Positions 15,427 to 23,229 of a DNA stretch of 64,000 nt are shown here, in pieces. Origin of the DNA: Pseudomonas putida NBRC 14164 (GTDB lineage Bacteria; Pseudomonadota; Gammaproteobacteria; Pseudomonadales; Pseudomonadaceae); assembly GCF_000412675.1 (NCBI RefSeq), contig NC_021505.1:4830501-4894500 (forward strand). The letters are read 5' to 3'. Both the position numbers and the translations under genes were made by a program. Under the pieces are notes generated by a model, which was given only the letters and a program-made list of their open reading frames with translations, was not told the DNA's origin and made no database searches. The stretch's first letter is position 1, and each line of letters opens with the position of its first letter.

Positions 15427-18400
15427 TTAGTTCACCCACACCCGCGCGTTGCGGAACATACGCATCAGCGCGGCATCTTCCTGCCACTCATCCGGGCGCC
15501 AGGAGTTCTGCACGGCGCGGAACACACGCTCCGGGTGCGGCATCATGATGGTCACACGGCCGTCGCGGCTGGTCAGGCCGGTGATACCACGCGGCGAGCC
15601 GTTCGGGTTGGCCGGGTAGGCTTCGGTGACCTTGCCGTGGTTGTCGACGTAGCGCAGGGCCACGCAACCGGACAGGTCGGCTTCCAGCAGTGCCGCTTCG
15701 TTGGCGAACTCGGCATGGCCTTCACCGTGGGCGATGGCGATTGGCATGCGCGAACCGGCCATGCCCTGCAGGAAGATCGAGTTGGACTTCTGCACCTCGA
15801 CCATGGCCACGCGTGCCTCGAACTGCTCCGAGCGGTTACGCACGAAGTGCGGCCAGTACTCGGTGCCCGGGATCAGCTCGTGCAGGTTGGACATCATCTG
15901 GCAACCGTTGCACACGCCCAGGGCGAAGCTGTCGGTACGCTCGAAGAAGGCCTGGAAGGCGTCACGGGCACGGGCGTTGAACAGCGCCGACTTGGCCCAG
16001 CCTTCACCGGCACCCAGCACGTCACCGTAGGAGAAGCCACCGCAGGCGACCAGGCCCTTGAAGGCCTCGAAGTCGACTCGGCCCGCGAGGATGTCGCTCA
16101 TGTGCACGTCGATGGCGGCGAAACCGGCGCGGTCGAAGGCGGCTGCCATCTCGACCTGGCCGTTGACGCCCTGCTCACGCAGGATGGCCACTTGCGGGCG
16201 CACGCCCTTCTTGATGTACGGCGCGGCGATGTCGTCGTTGACGTCGAAGCCCAGCTTGACCGACAGGCCCGGGTTGTCTTCCTCGAGCAGCAGGTCGAAT
16301 TCCTGGTCGGCACAATCAGCGTTGTCGCGCAGGCGCTGGATCTGGTAGCTGGTCTCGGCCCACTGGCGCTGCAGCATGCGACGGTCGTCGTCGAACAGCA
16401 CTTCGCCGTTCAGGCTGATGGACACTTCGGCGTTGTTGACCGGCTTGCCGATCACTGCGACGCACTCTTCGCCCAGGCCAGCGGCGCTGAACTGTGCCAG
16501 CACGTCCGGGGTGGCATCCTGGCGAACCTGGATGACCGCACCCAGCTCTTCGTTGAAGAGGATGGCCGGGACGTCCTTGCGGTTGTCGGTCAGTGGGTCG
16601 AGTTGCAGGTCGAGGCCGCAGTGGCCGGCGAAGGCCATTTCCAGCACGGTGGTGACCAGGCCGCCGTCGGAGCGGTCGTGGTAGGCCAGCAGGTGGCCGT
16701 CGGCGTTCAGGCCCTGAATCACGGCGAAGAAGGCCTTGAGGTCTTCGGCGTCGTCGACGTCCGGTGCCTGGGCAGCGATCTTGCCGTAGGTCTGGGCCAG
16801 GATCGAGGCGCCCATGCGGTTTTTGCCACGGCCCAGGTCGATCAGGATCAGGTCGGTTTCGCCCTTGTCCATGCGCAGCTCAGGGGTCAGGGTCTTGCGG
16901 ATGTCGGTGACCGGGGCAAAGCCGGTGATGATCAGCGACATTGGCGAGGTGACGCTCTTCTCGCCGCCCTCATCGCTCCACTTGGTCTTCATCGACATCG
17001 AGTCTTTGCCGACCGGAATGGTAATGCCCAGCTCCGGGCACAGCTCCATGCCGACAGCCTTGACGGTGTCGTACAGGCGGGCGTCTTCACCCGGGTGGCC
17101 GGCAGCGGACATCCAGTTGGCCGACAGTTTGATGTCGGACAGCTTCTCGATGCGCGAGGCCGCCAGGTTGGTCAGGGTTTCACCGATGGCCATGCGGCCG
17201 GACGCCGGGGCATCCAGCAGCGCCAGCGGGGTGCGCTCGCCCATGGCCATGGCTTCACCGGTGTAGACGTCGAAGCTGGTGGCGGTGACGGCGCAGTCGG
17301 CGACCGGTACCTGCCACGGGCCGACCATCTGGTCGCGGGCAACCAGGCCGGTGATGGTGCGGTCGCCGATGGTGATCAGGAAGCTCTTGCTGGCCACCGC
17401 CGGATGGTTCAACACGCGCTGGACGGCGTTGTCCAGGTCCAGCTCGCTCGGGTCGAAGTCATCGCCCAGCTCGGCTTCGCGGGTAACCGAACGGTGCATG
17501 CGCGGCGGTTTGCCCAGCAGCACGTCCAGCGGCATGTCCACAGGCGTGTTGCCGAAGTGGCTGTCGCTTACGGTCAGGTGCGGCTCTTCAGTCGCTTCGC
17601 CGACCACGGCAAACGGGCAACGCTCACGCTCGCAGATGGCCTGGAAACGCTCGAAGTCGACCGCGCTGACAGCCAGCACGTAACGCTCTTGCGATTCGTT
17701 GCTCCAGATTTCGTGCGGGGCCATGCCCGGCTCGTCATTGGGCACGTTACGCAGCTCGAAGCGGCCACCACGGCCACCGTCGTTGACCAGTTCCGGGAAG
17801 GCATTGGAGATACCGCCCGCGCCGACGTCGTGGATGAAGGCGATCGGGTTGTTGTCGCCCAGCTGCCAGCAGCGGTCGATGACTTCCTGGCAACGGCGCT
17901 CCATTTCAGGGTTTTCGCGCTGTACCGAAGCGAAGTCCAGGTCAGCCGAGCTGGCACCGGTCGCCACCGACGAAGCGGCGCCGCCGCCCAGGCCGATCAG
18001 CATGGCCGGGCCGCCGAGCACGATCAGCTTGGCGCCGACGGTGATCTCGCCCTTCTGCACGTGGTCTTCACGGATGTTGCCCATGCCACCGGCCAGCATG
18101 ATCGGCTTGTGGTAGCCGCGCACCTCTTCGCCGTGCGGGGTGTTGATCGACTGCTCGAAGGTACGGAAGTAACCGGTCAGGGCCGGGCGACCGAATTCGT
18201 TGTTGAACGCAGCACCGCCCAGCGGGCCTTCGATCATGATATCGAGGGCGTCAACGATACGCTCTGGCTTGCCGTAAGCCTGTTCCCACGGCTGTTCAAA
18301 GCCCGGGATACGCAGGTTGGAAACGGTAAAGCCGGTCAGGCCAGCCTTGGGCTTGGCGCCACGGCCGGTAGCACCTTCGTCACGGATTTCGCCGCCAGAG

Positions 18401-19326
18401 CCGGTGGAAGCGCCCGAGAACGGGGCGATGGCGGTCGGGTGGTTGTGCGTTTCGACCTTCATCAGGATGTGCACCGGCTCCTGCACCGCGCCGTACTGGC
18501 GGGTTTCAGGGTTCGGGAAGAAGCGGCCGGCAACATTGCCGACGATCACCGAGGCGTTGTCCTTGTACGCAGACAGCACGCCTTCGCTGTGCATCTGGTA
18601 GGTGTTCTTGATCATGCCGAACAGGCTTTTTTCCTGAGCCTGGCCGTCAATGTCCCAACTGGCGTTGAAGATCTTGTGGCGGCAGTGCTCGGAGTTGGCC
18701 TGGGCGAACATCATCAGTTCGATGTCGTTCGGGTTGCGCGCAAGGTTCTGGAAGGCCGCGACCAGGTAATCGATCTCGTCTTCGGCCAGGGCCAGGCCCA
18801 GGTCGATGTTGGCCTGGGCCAGGGCCTCACGGCCACCGCCCAGGATATCCACCGAGGTCATCGGCTTGGGCTGGGCGTGGCTGAACAGGTCGGATGCCTG
18901 CTCCAGCTGGGCGAGCACACGCTGGGTCATGCGGTCGTGCAATTCGGCGGCAATCAGTGCGGCATCAGCGTCGCTCAGGGTGCCGGCCACGTAGTAGGCG
19001 ATACCGCGCTCCAGGCGCTGGATCGACTGCAGGCCGCAGTTGTGGGCGATGTCGCTGGCCTTGCTGGCCCACGGCGAAATGGTGCCCAACCGCGGCACGA
19101 CCAGGAACAGGCGGCCGGTCGGCTCCTGTACCGGCACGCTCGGGCCGTACTTGAGCAGACGGCCCAGCACCTGCTGCTGGTCGGCGGTCAGCTCGCCATC
19201 GACATCGGCGAAGTGGGCGAATTCGGCATACAAACCAGTAACAGCGGGGACTTTCTGGCTCAGTTGCTCGAGTAATTTACCGTGGCGAAAGGCAGAAAGG
19301 GCAGGAGCGCCGCGCAGGATCAACAT
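15427..19326 (-). CDS. purL: Phosphoribosylformylglycinamidine synthase (PurL)
   Basis: 1299 residues, the large single-chain type that fuses the PurS-like N-terminus, two AIR-synthase-like synthetase halves and a C-terminal glutaminase. It catalyses FGAR + Gln + ATP to FGAM in purine synthesis. Visible marks: KVETHNHPTAIAPF and GGEIRDEGATGRGAKPKAG (substrate loop), GDNNPIAFIHDVGAGGISNA, YHDRSDGGLVTTVLEMAF, and the class I glutaminase with nucleophile in GVCNGCQMM and the His-Glu pair in MMPHPERVFR. Start MLILRGAPALSAF is the usual start for pseudomonads. Upstream of it, 19327-19600 holds the divergent purL/mltF promoter region; no clear operator was recognised. Confidence 0.98.
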   Translation of the reverse strand: MLILRGAPALSAFRHGKLLEQLSQKVPAVTGLYAEFAHFADVDGELTADQQQVLGRLLKYGPSVPVQEPTGRLFLVVPRLGTISPWASKASDIAHNCGLQSIQRLERGIAYYVAGTLSDADAALIAAELHDRMTQRVLAQLEQASDLFSHAQPKPMTSVDILGGGREALAQANIDLGLALAEDEIDYLVAAFQNLARNPNDIELMMFAQANSEHCRHKIFNASWDIDGQAQEKSLFGMIKNTYQMHSEGVLSAYKDNASVIVGNVAGRFFPNPETRQYGAVQEPVHILMKVETHNHPTAIAPFSGASTGSGGEIRDEGATGRGAKPKAGLTGFTVSNLRIPGFEQPWEQAYGKPERIVDALDIMIEGPLGGAAFNNEFGRPALTGYFRTFEQSINTPHGEEVRGYHKPIMLAGGMGNIREDHVQKGEITVGAKLIVLGGPAMLIGLGGGAASSVATGASSADLDFASVQRENPEMERRCQEVIDRCWQLGDNNPIAFIHDVGAGGISNAFPELVNDGGRGGRFELRNVPNDEPGMAPHEIWSNESQERYVLAVSAVDFERFQAICERERCPFAVVGEATEEPHLTVSDSHFGNTPVDMPLDVLLGKPPRMHRSVTREAELGDDFDPSELDLDNAVQRVLNHPAVASKSFLITIGDRTITGLVARDQMVGPWQVPVADCAVTATSFDVYTGEAMAMGERTPLALLDAPASGRMAIGETLTNLAASRIEKLSDIKLSANWMSAAGHPGEDARLYDTVKAVGMELCPELGITIPVGKDSMSMKTKWSDEGGEKSVTSPMSLIITGFAPVTDIRKTLTPELRMDKGETDLILIDLGRGKNRMGASILAQTYGKIAAQAPDVDDAEDLKAFFAVIQGLNADGHLLAYHDRSDGGLVTTVLEMAFAGHCGLDLQLDPLTDNRKDVPAILFNEELGAVIQVRQDATPDVLAQFSAAGLGEECVAVIGKPVNNAEVSISLNGEVLFDDDRRMLQRQWAETSYQIQRLRDNADCADQEFDLLLEEDNPGLSVKLGFDVNDDIAAPYIKKGVRPQVAILREQGVNGQVEMAAAFDRAGFAAIDVHMSDILAGRVDFEAFKGLVACGGFSYGDVLGAGEGWAKSALFNARARDAFQAFFERTDSFALGVCNGCQMMSNLHELIPGTEYWPHFVRNRSEQFEARVAMVEVQKSNSIFLQGMAGSRMPIAIAHGEGHAEFANEAALLEADLSGCVALRYVDNHGKVTEAYPANPNGSPRGITGLTSRDGRVTIMMPHPERVFRAVQNSWRPDEWQEDAALMRMFRNARVWVN

Positions 19327-19600
19327 CGTCGGGACAGCCTCAGGAAGGGGTGTGCTTAGAGGCCGTGCATTCTAGCCTAATTCGATGGCTTTCGGCACCC
19401 GCTCTACGCCACGGCTGCCGGGCGGCGTAACCGGACTTTCGGGTCAGATTTCCGAGGGGTTCGCCTTGGGTTCTTCAGCGCTTGGGAGATCGAGCGCCAC
19501 ACATCGCCAGGCAAGCTCCTCAAACCACAAAACCCGCTACCAGACAAGCTAACCGTTGTCGAGATATGGTTGAACCGGTCCTTTGCGTATACTGCAACCT

Positions 19601-21058
19601 ATGTTCGCCCACACTGCTTTGCGCCAGCGTTGCGCCAAATGGCTTCTCGCAACCGGACTCTTTCTGCTGCTCGGTGCCTGCGTTGAAAAACCCAGCACCC
19701 TCGAGCGCGTGAAGGAGGATGGCGTGCTGCGCGTGATCACCCGCAACAGCCCGGCCACCTACTTTCAGGATCGCAACGGCGAAACCGGTTTCGAGTACGA
19801 GCTGGTCAAGCATTTCGCCGACGATCTCGGGGTGAAGCTGGAGATCGAGACTGCCGACAACCTCGATGAGCTGTTCGACGACCTCGGCAAACCCTCCGGC
19901 CCGGTGCTGGCAGCCGCCGGCCTGGTCAGCAGCGAGCGGCGCACGGCCCAGGCGAAATTCTCGCACCCGTACCTGGAAGTGACCCCGCAGGTAATCTACC
20001 GCAACGGCCGCCCGCGCCCGACCAATGCCAAGGGCCTGGTCGGCAAGAAAATCATGGTGCTCAAAGGCAGCAGCCATGCCGACCTGCTGGCCGAGCTGAA
20101 AAAACAGAACCCCGGCCTGGAATATGAAGAGTCGGATGCCGTGGAGGTGGTCGACCTGCTGCGCATGGTCGACGAAGGGCAGATCGACCTGACCCTGGTC
20201 GACTCCAACGAGCTGGCGATGAACCAGGTGTACTTCCCCAACGTGCGCGTGGCCTTCGACGTGGGCGACACCCGCGACCAGCGCTGGGCAGTGGCAGCGG
20301 GCGAAGACAACAGCCTGCTCAACGAAATCAACGAATTTCTCGACAAGGCGCAGAAGAACGGCACCCTGCAACGCCTGAAAGACCGCTATTACGGCCATGT
20401 CGACGTATTGGGTTATGTGGGTGCCTACACCTTCGCCCAGCACCTGCAACAGCGCCTGCCCAAGTACGAAAAGCACTTCAAGAGCTACGCCAAGGTCGAG
20501 CAGGTAGACTGGCGTCTGCTGGCCGCCATCGGCTATCAGGAATCGATGTGGCAGCCGGAGGTCACCTCCAAGACCGGTGTTCGCGGCCTGATGATGCTGA
20601 CCCAGCGCACCGCCCAGGCCATGGGTGTGTCCAACCGGCTGGACCCGAAACAGAGCATCCAGGGTGGTGCCAAGTATTTCATGAAGATCAAGGCCGAGCT
20701 GGACGACAGTATCCAGGAGCCGGACCGCACCTGGTTTGCCCTGGCTGCCTATAACGTCGGCAGTGGCCACCTGGAAGACGCCCGTACCCTGGCCAAGCGC
20801 GAGAAGCTCAACCCGAACAAGTGGCTGGACGTGAAGAAGATGCTGCCGCGCCTGTCGCAGAAGCAGTGGTATCGCCAGACCAAATACGGTTATGCCCGTG
20901 GCGGCGAGCCGGTGCACTTCGTGGCCAACATCCGTCGTTACTACGACATCCTCACCTGGGTGACCCAGCCGCAGCTCGAAGGCCAGGTGGCCGAGGGCAA
21001 CCTGCATGTGCCTGGGGTGAACAAGGACAAGCCAGCGGATCAGTCGCCGCCGATGTAG
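19601..21058 (+). CDS. mltF: Membrane-bound lytic murein transglycosylase F
   Basis: 485 residues starting at ATG 19601; the frame extends to a TTG at 19583, but the ATG gives a standard lipoprotein signal (FLLLGAC). Two domains: a periplasmic solute-binding-like module (about 40-265, LRVITRNSPATYF ... FEYELVKHFADDLGV) and a C-terminal SLT transglycosylase domain with catalytic Glu in IGYQESMWQP, then TGVRGLMMLTQRTAQAMGV and WFALAAYNVGSGHL. Cuts peptidoglycan glycan strands to anhydro-muropeptides at the outer membrane. The final residues are followed by a REP pair. Confidence 0.97.
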   Translation: MFAHTALRQRCAKWLLATGLFLLLGACVEKPSTLERVKEDGVLRVITRNSPATYFQDRNGETGFEYELVKHFADDLGVKLEIETADNLDELFDDLGKPSGPVLAAAGLVSSERRTAQAKFSHPYLEVTPQVIYRNGRPRPTNAKGLVGKKIMVLKGSSHADLLAELKKQNPGLEYEESDAVEVVDLLRMVDEGQIDLTLVDSNELAMNQVYFPNVRVAFDVGDTRDQRWAVAAGEDNSLLNEINEFLDKAQKNGTLQRLKDRYYGHVDVLGYVGAYTFAQHLQQRLPKYEKHFKSYAKVEQVDWRLLAAIGYQESMWQPEVTSKTGVRGLMMLTQRTAQAMGVSNRLDPKQSIQGGAKYFMKIKAELDDSIQEPDRTWFALAAYNVGSGHLEDARTLAKREKLNPNKWLDVKKMLPRLSQKQWYRQTKYGYARGGEPVHFVANIRRYYDILTWVTQPQLEGQVAEGNLHVPGVNKDKPADQSPPM

Positions 21059-21063
21059 GCCTG

Positions 21064-21164
21064 CACCGGCCTCTTCGCGGGCGCGCCCGCTCCCACAGGT
21101 ACAGCAGAGCCCCAAGGGAGTAGATATTTCTGTGGGAGCGGGCATGCCCGCGAAGAGGCCGGTT
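21064..21164. repeat. REP pair (TTCGCGGGCACGCCCGCTCC subfamily)
   Basis: Inverted copies of CCGGCCTCTTCGCGGGC followed by GCCCGCTCCCACA. Fills almost all of the gap between the convergent mltF and tadA genes. Confidence 0.93.
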
Positions 21165-21168
21165 CAGG

Positions 21169-21648
21169 TCAAGTCTTGGCCCGGCGGGCCTTGAAGAAAT
21201 CGCTGAGGATCTGCCCACACTCCTGCGCCAGCACCCCGCCCTCCACCATCACCCGATGGTTGAGGAACCCTTGGCCGAAGAATTGCCCCTGGCTCTGCAC
21301 AATGCCTGCCTTGGGCTCCAGCGCGCCAAATACCACGCGCATCACCCGCGAATGCACGATCAGCCCCGCGCACATGCTGCAAGGTTCCAGGGTCACGTAC
21401 AGGGTGCTGCCGGGCAGGCGGTAATTGCTGGCCGATTTCGCCGCAGCACGGATGGCCACCATCTCGGCATGCGCACTGGGGTCGCTGTCGATGATCGGCC
21501 GGTTAAAGCCCTGGCCGATCACCTGCCCATGCTGCACCAGCACCGCACCCACGGGCACCTCGCCCAGCGCCGCACCTTCGGCGGCCAGGGCCAGGGCCAG
21601 GCGCATGAATTCCTGATCGCGGCTGCGATCGATGATCTGCGGGCGCAT
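21169..21648 (-). CDS. tadA: tRNA-specific adenosine deaminase TadA
   Basis: 159 residues from the ATG on 21646-21648, which overlaps the stop of the multicopper oxidase by one base. Zinc deaminase motifs: HAEMVAIRAA (catalytic Glu and zinc His) and PCSMCAG (two zinc Cys). Converts the wobble adenosine of tRNA-Arg(ACG) to inosine. The frame continues upstream to 21705, but that part lies in the oxidase gene. Essential in most bacteria; here it is coupled to an unrelated gene. Confidence 0.96.
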   Translation of the reverse strand: MRPQIIDRSRDQEFMRLALALAAEGAALGEVPVGAVLVQHGQVIGQGFNRPIIDSDPSAHAEMVAIRAAAKSASNYRLPGSTLYVTLEPCSMCAGLIVHSRVMRVVFGALEPKAGIVQSQGQFFGQGFLNHRVMVEGGVLAQECGQILSDFFKARRAKT

Positions 21649-23030
21649 CAGACCACCGCAATCGCGGCCATCAGGCCGGTTTCCATGTGGTCGATGACGT
21701 GGCAATGGAACATCCAGGTGCCCGGGTTATCCGCCACCAGTGCCACCTGTGCGCGCTCGTTCTTGCCCAGCAGGTAGGTGTCGGTGAACCACGGCTCCTT
21801 GATGTCGTGACGGTTGGAGCCGATCACCTTGAAGCTCATGCCATGCAGGTGGATCGGGTGCTGGTACTGGGTCATGTTCTTCAGCTCGAAGATGTAGCTC
21901 TTGCCCTTTTTCAACGTGGCGATGGGGCGGTCGGCGCAGGTCTTGTCGGTGATATCCCAGGCCTGTCCGTTGATCTGCCACATACTCGACGGCTTGTCCG
22001 GGTCTGGGGTGACCGACACGCCGGCCGCCCACTCGAAATTGAAGTTGAGCTTTTCGGCATTCTCCAGGTCCGGCTCGGCGATCGGGTTGGCCGGCAGCGC
22101 TGGCGGCCAGTCACTCGGCGCGTCATTGCTGGCCACCGAACGCAGGGTACCCAGACGCACGAAACCATCGCGCAGGGAGATCTCCTCGCCGGCCTGGGGA
22201 ATACGGATGGCGAGGCAAATGCGCATGCCGGGGCCGAGCCAGTACTCGTCCTCCAGTGGTCGCGGGGTCACCGGATTGCCGTCGAGGGCATAGATTTTCG
22301 CCTCGCAGTTGCCCTTGAGGTTCAGGCGGTACGTCCAGGTGTTGTCGAGGTTCAGCAGGCGCACCCGCACCACTTGGCCAGCCGGCAGCTCGGTGACCGA
22401 GCCGGCCTGACCATTGATGGTGATCAAGCGTCCTGCGGTGCCATTGCGCGCCGCCTCGCGAGGGATGCTGAAAGGCAGCCAGGCGCCCTGCTCGTCCACA
22501 TGCCAGTTTTTCAGGCTCAACGTGCGCTCATGCTGGAACCCGGTGGGCTCACGCTCCTCGACGATCAGCGGGCCGACCAGGCCGCGGCCGAGCTCTTCGG
22601 AGCTACTGACATGCGGGTGATACCAGTAGCTGCCAGCATCCGGCACGCGGAACTTGTAGTCGAAGTACTCGCCCGGCTTGACCGGCAATTGCGACACATA
22701 AGGCACGCCGTCCATTTCCAGCGGCAGCCGAATGCCATGCCAGTGAATGGTGGTCTCCACCGGAAGGTGGTTGATGAAGCGCACCCGCAACCAGGTGCCT
22801 TGGCGCACGCGCAGCTCGGTGCCCGGTGCCGACGGCCCGAACGCCCAGGCCTCGGTCTTGAAACCTGGCACCAACTCGACATCCAGCGGCGCGGCGATCA
22901 GCTCGTAATCATGCCCGGCATTGTCATCTTCGACCTTGCCCAGCCAGTAACGCGCCGCGCCACCGGCGCCCAGGCCAACCACAACCAGGCCGGTCAGGCC
23001 CTTGAGCATTTGTCGACGGGTGAAGGACAT
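21648..23030 (-). CDS. Multicopper oxidase, Tat-exported
   Basis: 460 residues with an N-terminal twin-arginine motif (SFTRRQMLKGLTGLVVVGLGAGG). Three cupredoxin domains. Copper ligand motifs are complete: HWHG (ETTIHWHGIRLP), HPH (YWYHPHVSS), HPIHLHG, and HCHVIDHMETGLM, the last carrying the type 1 Cys, His and axial Met. A periplasmic laccase or cuprous oxidase is likely. It lacks the long Met-rich insert of CueO, so copper detoxification is less certain. Being an RR substrate, it depends on a Tat system such as the one at 13.7-15.0 kb. Confidence 0.93.
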   Translation of the reverse strand: MSFTRRQMLKGLTGLVVVGLGAGGAARYWLGKVEDDNAGHDYELIAAPLDVELVPGFKTEAWAFGPSAPGTELRVRQGTWLRVRFINHLPVETTIHWHGIRLPLEMDGVPYVSQLPVKPGEYFDYKFRVPDAGSYWYHPHVSSSEELGRGLVGPLIVEEREPTGFQHERTLSLKNWHVDEQGAWLPFSIPREAARNGTAGRLITINGQAGSVTELPAGQVVRVRLLNLDNTWTYRLNLKGNCEAKIYALDGNPVTPRPLEDEYWLGPGMRICLAIRIPQAGEEISLRDGFVRLGTLRSVASNDAPSDWPPALPANPIAEPDLENAEKLNFNFEWAAGVSVTPDPDKPSSMWQINGQAWDITDKTCADRPIATLKKGKSYIFELKNMTQYQHPIHLHGMSFKVIGSNRHDIKEPWFTDTYLLGKNERAQVALVADNPGTWMFHCHVIDHMETGLMAAIAVV

Positions 23031-23229
23031 CGGTGCGGGTACCTCGTGTTCTGCTCAATCAAGCTGCCAGCAGTGGCTGGCGATGAAGGGCGAATACGAT
23101 ACACCTGCAAATGGGAAATATTAAGTGAAAACCCGGCATCCCAAAGCAACCTGACAAGCAATAAGCACCACCGCCCTGGCTCACGGCCGTCCGAAGCTGG
23201 CACCCTTTCACTTCAACCGGACCACCGTG

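Noticed and set aside
15160..19275. 1371-codon open frame on the plus strand
   Set aside because: Shadow of purL in G+C-rich DNA; composition is that of an antisense frame and no domains are seen.
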